Source of the DNA: Steinernema hermaphroditum
Lineage: Eukaryota > Nematoda > Chromadorea > Rhabditida > Steinernematidae
NCBI GenBank assembly: GCA_030435675.1
Contig: CM059625.1
Span: 5,332,001-5,396,000 of the forward strand
DNA: 64,000 nucleotides
Reading direction: 5' to 3'
Below the pieces are notes generated by a model. It was not told where the DNA came from. It was given only the letters and a program-made list of their open reading frames with translations, and ran no database searches. The position numbers and the translations under genes were made by a program. This document shows positions 1-11,900 of this stretch, in pieces; position 1 is the stretch's first letter; each line of letters begins with the position of its first letter.

Positions 1-275
1 GTTCTCCTGGTGCGATGTCCTTGAGGCCACAATAACGGTATTTCTCTCAGTTTTTGTAGTTTCTTGACTGCTTTTCGAAGGTTTTGGGCATTTTGAGTTT
101 TTAAGTTTAAAAACTAAAATTAAAAATGTTTGAAAATTATAACTCTAAATTCAGAAGCATGTCCTTGTAGCGAGAAGCCCGCTCAAAAAATGGCATCGCA
201 CCGGGAGCCATGTCTCTGCCATCTCCCTACCAAGTTTCAGCCAAATCGGCGTGGACCTTGTAAGTCAAGAAGACT

Positions 276-637
276 AGGTCCCGAAATTCCCCAAGTCCGG
301 AATAGCGACCCTAATATTTAAGATGAGTATTTCTACCGTAAGTGTCCAGACATGTTTAGAACGAGTAGCGGCCAGGATGTTTAAGCATCAATGAAATTAG
401 ATATTGGGGGCAATAAGAGGAGATACAAGACTGTTGACATGGCCGCTGTAGCCCTTTAACCTGAGCCCATTCCAAGTATAAAGGCTGATACATTCAAAAA
501 AAAAGATACTCCCAAAATTCGGGGAAAGTCCACCACTCTGAAATGACAGTTGACCATTTGTGGCGATACACAGCCAGCGCTGTTCGCCACAAATGGTTAC
601 AAAAGCAGGGCCCGAAATTCCCCAAATTCCGAATAGT
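276..637 (+). repeat. Direct repeat pair of about 28 bp
   Basis: CCCGAAATTCCCCAAGTCCG at about 282-301 and CCCGAAATTCCCCAAATTCC at about 610-629 are followed by GAATAG in both copies. They flank the hairpin at 553-597 on one side. A related string, AAATTCCCCAAAGTCC, recurs near 37878. This suggests a dispersed repeat family. Confidence 0.55.
553..597. repeat. Perfect 13-bp inverted repeat (hairpin) with inner 5-bp stem
   Basis: ACCATTTGTGGCG at 553-565 is the exact reverse complement of CGCCACAAATGGT at 585-597. Inside the loop ACAGC and GCTGT form a second short stem. The whole could fold as an interrupted hairpin. It may be the core of a foldback (MITE-like) element or a transcribed hairpin. 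Confidence 0.7.
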
Positions 638-1921
638 AAAAGATTAGACGAGATAGAAATACCGCAGTAATATCGCACTTATAAAATACGATGGGAAGGT
701 AAAAGAAGTGGGTAAACAAATGATTTAGTCAAGCTTTGAGATCAGGCCCGCTTGACCATTCCAAGTGAGCTTGAGCCCCACAAGGTTGATATAACGTCCA
801 TTAAGCCTCCATTTTCGATTCAAGGCAAGTTGTAGGCTGCGTTTGCGCCGATAACCATCTACCGATAATAATCTTGCAAAGCTTTTTTGGCAAAGTCGTC
901 TGCCTGCTCTTCCGGCTCACTAGCTCAAGCATGCCTTGTCCAAATTCTTTTCCTTTGCAGCTTTGTGCCCTGAACCAGCAAAAAAAACGGACCACCCAGA
1001 AGAAGCTGTGTCAGTTCGTCCATTCTGAAGGTCTTCAACATGCGATTACTGCAAACACGCCGCAAATGAAAAGCAGAAATGTGCTCCAAATCGTATTGAC
1101 AAAACAGACGTTTTGGGAACCTAATTAGACGAATCGAAACAAGGCGGATCGGGAAAAAAAGTGGACGGGAGGAGTTGAGAGTTCTCTTTAAAGACGTTGC
1201 GCTTAAGACGTTTCAGCGCTGTTCACTTTAACTCCAAGCGCTCAGCATGGGCCGACGCTCTTAATGGGCGACAGGGAAATGAGCAGCTGTGTTTCGTGTG
1301 TTTATTTTTTTCACCGTTTTAGGTTTAGCCAACACAGTAAACACTGCATATGTATGTGTTAGAATGAGAACTTTGTCCAAGTGGTTTTACTTGTATATCA
1401 AATCGGCCTCCACTACCGCCCATCATCAGAGTATTAAGCACGAGTTGTGAGTCTACAATGACAACCAATGCAACATCCATTTTATTATGTTCCTCGTTTC
1501 AAAGATGTTTTTTCCTGTGTTCGGGCGTTTTCCATTACATACTCTTGACTCAGTAAGCTGATTCAATTTGATTAATTCCGTTTGCGAGAAATTGCGATGG
1601 CTAAAGAACGCTTCTTCTCGTGGACGTTGGCCCAGTTGCTGTTTACGGTAAATGTGTATTTGGCCTCAGCAGCTTTGCTGACCACAAGAAGGCAATTGAT
1701 ATGACGTCAGTGGAGAAGAGTGAGTGACGAATTAACATTGCTTTTCATTCTGTTCACGTTCCACATACACAGCGATTAAGTGTTTCCGGAACAATATGGA
1801 TCGTTCGGTCTCTCTGTGGATGTTGATCGCCGAAAGCGTGTTGAATAATGTTCAGGAATGCCTCAAAAATGACTTTATCTTTTGTTACCTTGTTTTCACT
1901 TAAAGATACTTTTTTTTTTAG

Positions 1922-2470
1922 GTCTTTCATTTGTGCCCCCAGCGATCGGTCGGGTCGTCCGCTCGCTCTCTCTGAGGCTGTCTGAGCCGATTGAGTTGAG
2001 TGAGCGGTCGTTCTCGGCCGTCGTTGTTGGCGCAATGATCGCCCCGGCTCCCAGAAGGCCTGGAACACCAGGGAGCCGTAGTTCCACCGTCTTGCCAAGA
2101 AGCCCGTCACTGCCGCCCGACTCCACTCGCGCCGCCAGAGAAGCCGAAGAACCGCCACAATTCCGAAGTCCGCGTCGCCAGCTGCCTTGATGGTTCCCGG
2201 TTCGCCTGTTGTGCTCCGACAACGCGTTTCGCCTGCATGCCTGTTCTTCACTCGTGCCGCCCACGGAAGCTGCCGAAGAAGCTCCTCAACTCCGACGTCC
2301 GCGCCGCCACCTGAGCTGAACATGGGTTTGCTGTGCTCCACCGTCTCCGGAATCAGCTCTTCGCCTCTCTGATGCCCGCGCACACTAATGGGATCGCCGT
2401 GCTCTACTCTGATGTGCCGAAGTCAGAAGAAGACCGGCGACTACGGAGTGATAATGTGTTTCTTGTGCAT
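1922..2470. repeat. GC-rich block of degenerate ~125-bp tandem units
   Basis: The block stands out from its AT-rich surroundings. Related strings recur: GTTCCACCGTC near 2081, GTGCTCCGAC near 2210, GTGCTCCACCGTC near 2333 and GTGCTCTACTC near 2399. Between them lie the paired strings CACTCGCGCCGCC and CACTCGTGCCGCC, and TCCGAAGTCCGCGTCGCC and TCCGACGTCCGCGCCGCC. The first units are spaced about 123-129 bp. A 209-codon frame on the minus strand (2383-1754) stays open through all units. On the plus strand a strong acceptor (run of T then AG, 1921) opens an 89-codon Arg/Pro/Ser-rich frame to 2190. Coding in either direction is not proven. Confidence 0.5.
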
Positions 2471-2510
2471 ATATATGACGTCTCGCAAGGCGTAAGCCTT
2501 TGATACGAGA

Positions 2511-2516
2511 AATAAA
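2511..2516 (+). terminator. AATAAA string downstream of the GC-rich repeat block
   Basis: AATAAA lies on the plus strand about 40 bp after the GC-rich block. With the acceptor at 1921 it could mark the 3' end of a plus-strand terminal exon whose upstream exons lie outside or were not recognised. Single AATAAA strings are common by chance in such DNA. Confidence 0.25.
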
Positions 2517-5500
2517 CTCGTAACTCGTATACTTTTTAATCACCAGCATTGGCACCTGTGCTAATGGACTCTATGTGTTAATCACGATCCAATAGATCAA
2601 ACGATGATAGACAAACGCACAACCGACTATGCCATCCATAGATTGTAAGATACGTATGTAGCAGTAGGTGCCCCTGATCAACATCAAATCCTACTTCTCT
2701 TGTACATGTTTTAGCTAGGGCCGCTACCATTGTATACGGTTTCTACACTTGTCCTGTTTAACCGTTTGCCACTGGTCTGGTGCCAATCTTAGGCGCACAT
2801 GTTTGATTCGCCCCTTTGCTTCTTGAGCTTAGTTAGTAGCAGACATCACAATGACATAACTGAATAAAATGCGAATTTTGGTCTTAAACATACGTAGCTC
2901 CAATTTCTTATCACTTATTCACAATCTGCCTGCTTCCTAGTGTTTTTGATGTCCTCCAACAGGAACACACGACAGTTGCTTTGCAGGATGAATCCCGCTT
3001 ACCTGTACTTAAAGTGCTTTCAACTTAAAGTAGCCTTATTGTTCTACGTATTCACAGATCATATTTCTGCCTTTCTTCTCAGTTGCACACCACTCATGCT
3101 CTGCGATCGAGTCTATGCGTAAGACTTTATTTTGGTTCTCGCTCTTATTAAATTGAGTCCATTATTCACCGTTTTCTCTAAAGGCTTTCAAACTCAAATA
3201 CAAGGAACTATGAGTAATGGCTTGAATGTCTGAAAACCGAACGTCCAATACAAAACAAAAAGCGCTATTGTGAGTGGCGGCATTGCGCCGCTTCCGTGTG
3301 CTTTTTGTTCGATGACACACACACTACTAAATTGAAGTTTTTCGTCGCGGATGTAAAGTTGTTTGCCAATGGGGACATGACTAAGTAAAAGTCGGTCCTT
3401 AGTCTATCCCACGCACGCTCTTTCAGACTTCGTTCTAAAGGTCGAAAGTTGAACAAGTTCACATGCCGTTCGTCTCTCAGCTGGATGAAGTGCTCGAAGG
3501 TTGCTTCGGTGTTTGATCCACTTAAAGTTTCGTGGTTTTTTCCGTCCATTTGGGATTTTACCGGGTAGTGGCACGTGGAAAAAAAGCCAGGAAGCTAGAA
3601 ATTTTCTATTCTATGGCTGAGGAGAATACAATCGCGGCCAAATTGTACGTCTCCACCATTTTTATAGGCCATAAAACTGGGGAAAGGAAAGAGTCTAATT
3701 CCTGAATAGTCTGAGCGAATCTTTTATTGAGATAAAGTGACTTCTTCGTCTGAACTTTGCGTGGATTTGCTCTCTCTGCTTGACTTTTCCTAGCGTTGGG
3801 CACAAAGTAGCTGATGATGTCCTTTCGGGGCGAGCATCTTCAGCGAATAAGTTGTTCGAGTGTTTGCTGAGGAGGGTTTGCCTTTACTCTCTGTCGTGAT
3901 TTACCAACGTAGCATATTTCTTAAACTGACTGAGCTGCTAGATGGTACAAAATGATGATATTAAATTATGTATGGTTAGCGTCTTTGTGGATGAGCTGTC
4001 GGTGTTGCTGACGTAGATAGCTTATTTGTTTTCACCGTTTTTTTCTCACAGAACATTGCGGACTGTGATTGTTGTCGTGGAACAGCGTATCACTAATTCA
4101 TTTGGCAAAACTACGCTCGCCTTATGTAATGCGGAAGACTACAGACGATGGACGATGATCGTCCAGGATGCAGGATGAGCGTCTTAAGTGGATGAGTTAT
4201 CCGTTCTGGTGACGTGCTTTGTGGTCTAGTCTTTCCGCTCAGACAAATTATCATCTATGTCCGGAAGGAGGTGCTAAGTCGTGTGACTTTATCCACAAAA
4301 TTTGTGTTTCGGCCGACCTTTGAATTAGATTGAGAACTGGAAATTCATAGTCGTGCTACGTTGTGACTAATCTCCTTGTTATAGATTTGATTATGGCCCC
4401 CGTATTCCGCCCACAAAAACTTCCGCAATTTCGTTTCCTTTTTATAGTCCAAAAAAGTCTTTTTTAGTCGCGATCTTTACTTCTTCACGCTTACGTTGTA
4501 AGCGTCGCCGTTTTTGCGGAATTCCGGAGCCCGCTTGGAAATGCGATTTTAGGCTAAATCAAGTTATGAAACAGTTGTTTCGAGCGAGAACAACGACTCC
4601 GCCAAAATCAGGACTTTATTTGCCGCTGCAGAATCTCCACTCCTCGCGACACATTCATCATCCATTTTTTCACGTCCAATAACAATAGCGTTGGACAAAT
4701 TAATCAAATCGGCTCGGCAATAACTCAACTCATTTATTATATTTTTAGCACGTCGGCGATGGGCCGAAGTGTTGGACGCCAATCAAAGTGATGCCTGCGA
4801 ATCGTACATCTCAACGCGGCGATCACTTCTTCAGCGTCTCGCTGGCGATCGGCGATGCCGTTTAAAAGGGAATAATTTATCGGTGAAAACAAGCAATAAG
4901 CGATAAGTATTACACTACGGTGTGCGTCAGGGAAATGATCGTGTTTTTGCCGTCTTCCACTGACCAGGCGATTGATCGTCCGAAACGTGGAAACGCCGAC
5001 GGCGGTCGGTCAGCTGCGGCGCTGAGGACGGCCTGTCCAGCGGCAATGGACGAGGCCCCCCTCGGCTGAGGCATTTTTCTCTCTCTCCCACTTCAGAGGC
5101 TGTCAACAGTGGTTCTCGGGGATGCCCCCTTTGCAAAAAGTTCGTGCACACCTTGGCGACGTTTTTCCCATGCACTCATATTTCATGATTTCGAGAACGA
5201 TCACTGATCCAGCGAGTTATGCCAACTGACACTAAGTTCCGATTGATGAACACATGTCCTTTACGTCTCAAGCAGTGTCGTTATAATCGCAATTTAGCTT
5301 GGAGTTGTATATATCATCGTCTTCATCACTTCCTCCTTTCGCAAACATTTATCCCGTTTTTTTTGTCATTTTCTAAAAATCTTGAATAGTGCAGATCGGT
5401 GTCGACCCTTTGAGCGAATCTTGGTCGCGATAAAAAATGGGCACCTAAATCACTATCGCACCAGTACCTAGCACCTCCTAAAGCTCTGACGTATTGTCCC

Positions 5501-6447
5501 CACTAGACCGATAAATCATTACAGCTCGAACACAAACTTTTACACCTTTGATCTTCAAGGTGATCGAGTGGTTGGCCTTTAACCCGGTGAACTACAAATT
5601 GGAGTGACGTATGCCTTGATCCAGGCACAAATCTCCGCAACTTCCTGATTTTCAGATGTTATAAATGCAGTGCCTTTGTGTTCAGCTTGTAGTGAGCACT
5701 CTGAGGCGTGCTAGGTCCGTAATTTAAGAGCTGGTTTTGCCTGGAGTTCACGCTTGCCTATAAGAATTAAAGTTGACTTTCGGAATCACCGCTGTTTAGT
5801 CGTCTATGCCCAAAGGAAAAAACGAACGGGGAAGCTGTATTTCCTAAGTGTTTATATCCAGTTAATCCCTTCTTTGAACGGACCCTCTTGTGACCGCATC
5901 ACTGGTCGTTTTCGCTTTTTTGCCTTTGTTTCTTGCCCTACCCTGCCTTTAGCTTTCTACCATCATTTCTATTTCGCGACAGAGTGTGTATTCCTCGAAC
6001 AGAGGTCGATTTTTGGAATGTTCTTTTCTTGTCGCTCGGTAAATGATGTTTCCAGAAGCCTGACGAGTTCTCTGTGAGGGAGGTGGGGGAGGCGCTTAAC
6101 TTAGTTAGGCACCAAGTTTGCAAAGTCAAATTAGTGCTCATTTGCGTTTGCAGCGTTTCCCAATATTCCTCCGTTCTTTGTATCGAGACAAATGTGTAAC
6201 GTTTTCCGCGAAGTCTGCGTGCCGAGCACCTCCATGTTTCATTCTTAGGGTATAGTGGTGTAAATTTATTTAGAAATGGTGTGTTGCTTTCAAGTAGTCA
6301 AAATTACACTGGCAACCATAAAGACTTCTATAGTAACCGAGAAAAATGGAAAACTTCCGAAGTGTCCGCTTTAAATCGAGATCAAAACTGACACATTATT
6401 GTGTGTTAACGCAGAAGCTCGTCGGCTTATATGCATACCTGTCGGGT

Positions 6448-6650
6448 ATGGCGACAGCAGCGCCCAAAAAGACTGCCAAAGTTATCAGCAACATTGTGAA
6501 ACCGGCACCAAAGATTTTGTATCCGAACAGGCCAGTCTTTGTTGGATGTTATTGGTAGTCATCTCTAAACGCGAAATGGAGAAAATTGAAAGAAAAATGC
6601 TTTGGAACGAAGTGAAACTCCCACTTTTAAAAGTTGATTTTGGTTTTTAG
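6448..6650 (+). pseudogene. Possible broken intronless small-protein ORF
   Basis: From the ATG at 6448 a 36-codon frame with coding-like codon use reads Ala/Lys-rich (ATAAPKKTAK), then PNRPVFVGCYW and stop. In the next frame, overlapping its end, an open stretch continues through LLVVISKREMEKIERK to a TAG at 6648. Together they would look like a small single-span protein: basic N-terminus, a short hydrophobic stretch, then a charged helix, a design common among small mitochondrial membrane subunits. No family could be named. A one-base shift inside the hydrophobic part separates the halves. It could be a decayed retrocopy, a sequencing indel, or coincidence. Confidence 0.22.
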
Positions 6651-7053
6651 ACGTATTACTTTTTTGTGCCGAAATTATTGTTACCTATAAAAAATATCCT
6701 TTAATTTCCGTAGTGTTTACTCCCAGGGCATAATCAATTGTTGACTACACTGTTCTCACTTCCAATTGGTTTAGTATTATAAGAGGTTGACCACATCAGG
6801 GGTAAGTACTCAGAATAAGATAACCGAAAATTGGGCCAAAACATTTTTCAACGCCAAATCCTGCATTTCCTACGAATGACGAATCCGGATGATGCCCACA
6901 TAGAGCTCCAGTAGTACACAACGATGGTGATCACCTTGATTGACACTAATGTATTTATTATTATAGAGACATTAATTGTGGGACAACCCAATAACCTTCG
7001 AAGAGTGTTTGGTCAGGTGTGCTTACAAACGGTCGACTTTTTCGATTGGAAAC

Positions 7054-7106
7054 GGATCTCAGATCGAGCCGAATAATGTGCCAATTTTCAATTTGATCTG
7101 AGGTCC
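7054..7106. repeat. 12-bp inverted repeat, 29-bp spacer
   Basis: GGATCTCAGATC at 7054-7065 and GATCTGAGGTCC at 7095-7106 are inverted copies with one mismatch. They lie in non-coding DNA upstream of the C2 gene. Confidence 0.6.
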
Positions 7107-8730
7107 CTTATTACATCAGGCTTTTTGAAATGATTATAGATAACTTACTTCATCAGTCCAAATTTCAGCTTTTCTGCTTGCCTCTCTTTCGCCGAATACC
7201 GCCAGCTCGTTTTGTGATCAGTTTTGTCACTTTCTGCGAAACTCTGCAAAACCGCCTAGGATCATATTACTAGTCAAAGTTTTTTTTTCAAAAATTTCGA
7301 TTATGATGAAGATTTATGATTAGTTTTCCGTCGAACTTTTTTTGTGTGGCACCTTTTTCACTTTTCACAGTTTGTGATAGCATCTAAGTTCCGGAAATTG
7401 CCCATATTTCGCGGCATCCTCTTCTGCAGATCGCTCAGTTTTGCCGTCAAACGTTTTCGCCGACTTCCGCGTTGTGATTAGCGATGATTAGTGATGCTTT
7501 CTGTCAAGCTAATGTGACAACTTGCACTTCAAGTCCTGCAATCCGGCATGTCAGGTCGACAGCATAAATTACGTTCTGCCTACTATCTCAATACCATAAC
7601 CGTAAAAAGCATATGTCCTTTAAAGCTCTAAAGTAATTTTGATCTATGAGCAGATTGCGTTTTGACTTTTCGAAGTTAAACACACACGAACTAAAAAGGA
7701 CAGCTTTTAAACATGTTTAGTCTTTGTTCAGAAACGCTTATCATTAAAAACAATCGGTGAGCGTCGTGTTTTGACGGACGTTTTTTCGACATAACTCATT
7801 GCATATAATGTGAATGAAAATCGGAAACAGATAAGCATACGGAACACCGATTCGTGTCCACATTTGTGGTCAAGGGTTAATTTGCCATGTCCTGTCAAAG
7901 TGCATAGGCAAGAACTTTCCACCGTAGTAAGCGGCACATGCACTTTGTGTTCTGGCCCTCCGGAAGTAGTTGAGAAGGCGGACGGAACAAACCACGAAAC
8001 ACCAAAAGGCGCTTTTCGTGATCGTTTTCTTCAAGGACAACATTGACAGAAATTGTGATTCCGGCCGCCTTACGAAGGTTCAGTTTTGGCGGCATTTCAG
8101 ACGCACTGTTTCTGCATTAATTTATTACTAAAAATCAGACTGCTATACCCCATGAACAATCGAAATGTTTCCCCCCGTAAATTATTTCAGAAATCACTTT
8201 TATGACTGAAAAACACGGGACTAATTAGCATTGTTAAGATGTACATTCTGCGGTCGTTAAGGGTTGAATTCTTAAATCGTTCTTGCTGTCCTCCTGTATC
8301 GTAGATGTCCATAGGTGCTTTATATGTCGTGTGGTTTACTCTAAGATCGCCGTGAAACATCTGTGGCGCCCATAAGTCATCGTTGACATGTTTCTCAAGC
8401 CGCGAGCAAATCCCAGACAAGACAATTAAGAGTCACTTAGTAAGTGCGTCCTCATTTTTGAAACAAAGCCGTCTTGCGCAAGGAAGTTCGCTGCGCGGCT
8501 CTCTTGAGGATTACTCTTTTATGGAATATTATATGATGCGCGCAGAGTACAGTTGTCTGGAAGGGTAATTACCCCAGAAGACTTGGTGAGGGTGGGATGT
8601 GTGTGGTCCGAAGTGTGTTCATCCTGTCATGGCCACTAGTCCATCGAATTACATGCTAATAACCGGGAGTCATTGGATTATTTTTTATTTTATAGTTATT
8701 GTTCTGTTTTGGTCATAATCGAGGGTCGCG

Positions 8731-8830
8731 ATGATGTCGGCGCCGCTGGTGGGTTTCGCCGTCCGGCCACAGTCCGATGTCCGTAATTCAAATAATGAAC
8801 TGGGTGGAGCCGGACGGGAGGCGGAAGAAA
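8731..8830 (+). CDS. GC3-rich 33-codon 5' exon: alternative first exon or uORF of the C2 gene
   Basis: An ATG-ATG start is followed by 33 codons with strongly G/C-ending third positions and no stop, then a GTGCGT donor at 8831 in phase 1. Two readings fit. It could splice over the next exons to the phase-1 acceptors at 23463 or 34521 and give the C2 protein another N-terminus. Alternatively it could splice to 8932, in which case it stops at once (AAA TGA), with the TGA overlapping the ATG of the main reading frame. The exon has no recognisable domain. There is no sequence evidence here to choose between the readings, and the donor is not a perfect consensus. Confidence 0.35.
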
Positions 8831-8919
8831 GTGCGTTTTGTCTTAGCGCGTGCAATGCTGTTTTGTGGTCACTGTTACCTGATTGCGTGCGTCGGGAGCC
8901 ACGTGCCTGTCACTCATCT

Positions 8920-8932
8920 TGCTCTTTGCAGA
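8920..8932 (+). promoter_or_regulatory. Splice acceptor 1 nt before the start of the C2 gene
   Basis: TTGCTCTTTGCAG is followed by A and then the ATG at 8933. An acceptor this close to the start codon fits spliced-leader addition, or splicing from the 8731-8830 exon. It sets the choice of start codon for the longest reading of the C2 gene. Confidence 0.5.
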
Positions 8933-11900
8933 ATGACGTTCGACATTTTCCAAAACTTCCTGACGATGCCGGATGAGACGGCCGACATAAGCCGTTTCTC
9001 GCATTCCCCTGAAAAGGAGAAGGTATGTTTTGTTTAAATCATGACTATCCTTCGCTGAAAAACAAACAGAACCTCATGCAAGAAATTGAGAGTTCGCTAT
9101 TCCTAGAAAACCGCTCTTTTCAATAGTACCAACCGCTAATCAGGTGGAGCGATGATAATCACAGTTGGATACATTTCAAAGCGTGTTTACTATTTTCCAA
9201 CAAGGAAGGACCCTCCGCTACCGTACACCCTTCAGTGTTTATGTTTGCTTAATCTACGATTTTGAATAGAAGATCTTTGGAATGAGTGTTCGTGTTTATA
9301 AACTCAGTTAGCGCTTTGTGTTTTGGACATACTGTGCTGAGAGCTGTAGCATTCATAGAAGGATCACTTTCCATAGCCGATGTACCCGATGTGCCAGAAA
9401 AAGGTAACTACTTTGTCGAAGACCATATTGGAAAAGGGCCTCGCCAGCGAGTGGCACGAGAGGATACAATCATGAACTGCTTTAACTCTTTAATTAAGTC
9501 CGTTTATCTGAACTTCTCTTATAAATTTGTTTATTACAAGGAGGCATGATAGTCTTTGATTTGTGACAATTCAACGATTGAACTACCGTAGCATTTCAAA
9601 AGCTACTGCCATTTAATAGTGTATCAGAGAGCAAAAACAAGTCACTTAGTTACAAACCACCCCCAAACACTCGTCGCTTCGAAATGCACATTTCCATATC
9701 ACCACAGGCGGATCGTCGGCGTTATTCCGGTCTCCCCTGGAGACGCCGTGTCCCGATTGCTCATTGTTTATATCGCACGTTCCATCCGTATTTTTGAAGT
9801 CCACAATCGAAATTTTCGTTTCTTCGCGTGACACGTTCGGTTCGCTTAACAATAGACCGTTTGAGTCGCATTGCCTTGAATTCTCGAATATAAACAACAC
9901 GAAGTGGTCTTTGCAACTTAGGCATGACTGATGAATTCCAATTGAGATTAAATAGCTACTTTTGGTAAATTTATTATCCGCAGCTCCGCTTATTTCTTCG
10001 ACAACAAACACCGCCTCCACAAATATGCAAAGAGCATGTCGAACATATATATCTATTTTTAGACGTCCGCTCCTCTTTTTATTGTCTAATCAAGCGACAT
10101 TATGCTACCGTACCCCTTGCTTTTCATATTTTATTACTCAGAAATAGCGGTAGAGTCTTACTGGTTCAGTATAGACGATGATTCTCTATGAATAGAAGGT
10201 CATTTAAAGCAAACATCAACGGTGTTATTCCACGTGTAGGCTGTTCTATCATTTAAGCGTTTTATCCATCAAAAACCAAAGGTTTTTTGCTAAGTGATGT
10301 TTGTTTTTTTACGCTTGAAACATTCGCATACCACACAGTCAATAAATGATAAGTGGTGAACCAATTTTGGTCGTGGCAAACATGCGAGAAAAATGTCAAC
10401 AAACAAGTAGAGAATAGAATGTCTGACTAAGCAAGAACAATTAGAATTCTTCAGAATCCCAACACTGAATACTTTCAAGAGACAGGAGTGTTTGTTTTTG
10501 TGTTTCCCTTTCATTCACGAACAAGGCCTTCTGCGTTCGTAGGGTAGACTGTGTTGTAATCTGTTGCTTATTCTACACAATGGAGTTAGGTTTCCAAAGA
10601 GTCTATTGATAGAAGCGAAAAGATATGCCATTCCAGCATATGCACGCACCAACTTTCGACGCAATTATCTGCGTCAAACGCAACTTTTCCTTAATCACTC
10701 ACGAGTTCAACGAATTATCCGAGCTCGCCAGCGTTTCATTATGCTTATGTTGTCCCAAGAAAAGAAGCGTTTTTCTGACATCCACTCGCATATTCTTTTC
10801 CACAATTCAAAGACGTCGCGTTGCTGATGAATATTTCAACATCGCAATGACCTTTCAAGCGTACAGATCAAGTTGTTCTTTCGAAAACGCCATTGTCGGA
10901 AGTCGTTTTAGAAATTGAAGGCGGGCATATTAATGTGATGTTTCTGTACTTTGAAGACAGACGACGATTAACATGAATGACCTAGGAAATTGTCTCGGGT
11001 TGGTGGGCGCAAGGGAGAAGTAATGATCGTTAGAGGTTTAGAAGAAGCAATAATCGATCAAAGCTCAGTTCTGGGTCACTGAAGTGTCAGTGAATGGGTG
11101 TGTTCTAGAGAACAGAATGTTCATGGAGTGCTCCTAACTAGTACACAGTACAGACCCTTAAAAAGTAAAAGGAATCGCACTTACATGATGACCCCTTTTC
11201 CCGTCTTCCAATTTACCCTCAGAGCCTATTTTCGTCTCCATGATGGGGTGTTCATGAAGGGTTCGTGATCTTTCATCTTTGTCCGAGGCACTCGTTAACA
11301 ACCAAAGACTTAAGCAGCCATTTTTTCCATTTTAAGGGCTTCCCTACCAACTCATCTGATTCTTAAAAAACGCTATCAGCAAAACATTTAAAACATGTGC
11401 GCAGGCCAGTTTAGGCATGTATATTTTAGAACAAAAGTTGCGATAGTGCGGGTAATTATACTCTATGGCCATATGAAATACAAACGGTCCGTTTCAATTA
11501 AACGTTTCAGGAAACAGGTCAAACTTCCGACCCCAAAAAAGGGACGCCTCGGCTAAGAAAAATGTATTTATGATAGTCTGAAATGATGTCATCACGAGAC
11601 TAAGTTCATAACTGGCTCATTGAATATCACATACAGTCAGTGATATAATGATACGGCGACCCTGTTTTTTTAGGTTTTAATAAGCTAGGGTGGCCCTATC
11701 ATTATGGAACAGGCTGTACTACTCACTGCCGTGACTTTCAAACTGGACAATCTATTTGTTGTAAGGATTCGATGGACTAGGAGAGCACACACATAGGACA
11801 AGAGTTGCTTTGGTTTGTCGAGCACAGTAGCACAGTATGTGAAATTCAAAAGAAGTCAACAACGCGATGTTAAGTCCCTTATTTATCAGGAAAAATTAGT

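Larger units (their letters stand above)
1..1921. other. Non-coding stretch with small repeats
   Basis: Apart from the hairpin and direct repeat listed separately, the string CCATTCCAAGT occurs twice (about 469 and 760), which also hints at repeat DNA. No coding exon with convincing codon use was seen. Confidence 0.5.
2517..8730. other. Intergenic DNA upstream of the C2 gene
   Basis: This is AT-leaning sequence with only short open frames. The possible small-protein relic at 6.45-6.65 kb and the inverted repeat at 7.05 kb are listed separately. I see nothing else that supports a gene. Confidence 0.5.

Noticed and set aside
9286..9549. Possible exon in the first intron of the C2 gene
   Set aside because: Its apparent acceptor gives an early stop in the required phase, so it cannot join the flanking exons.
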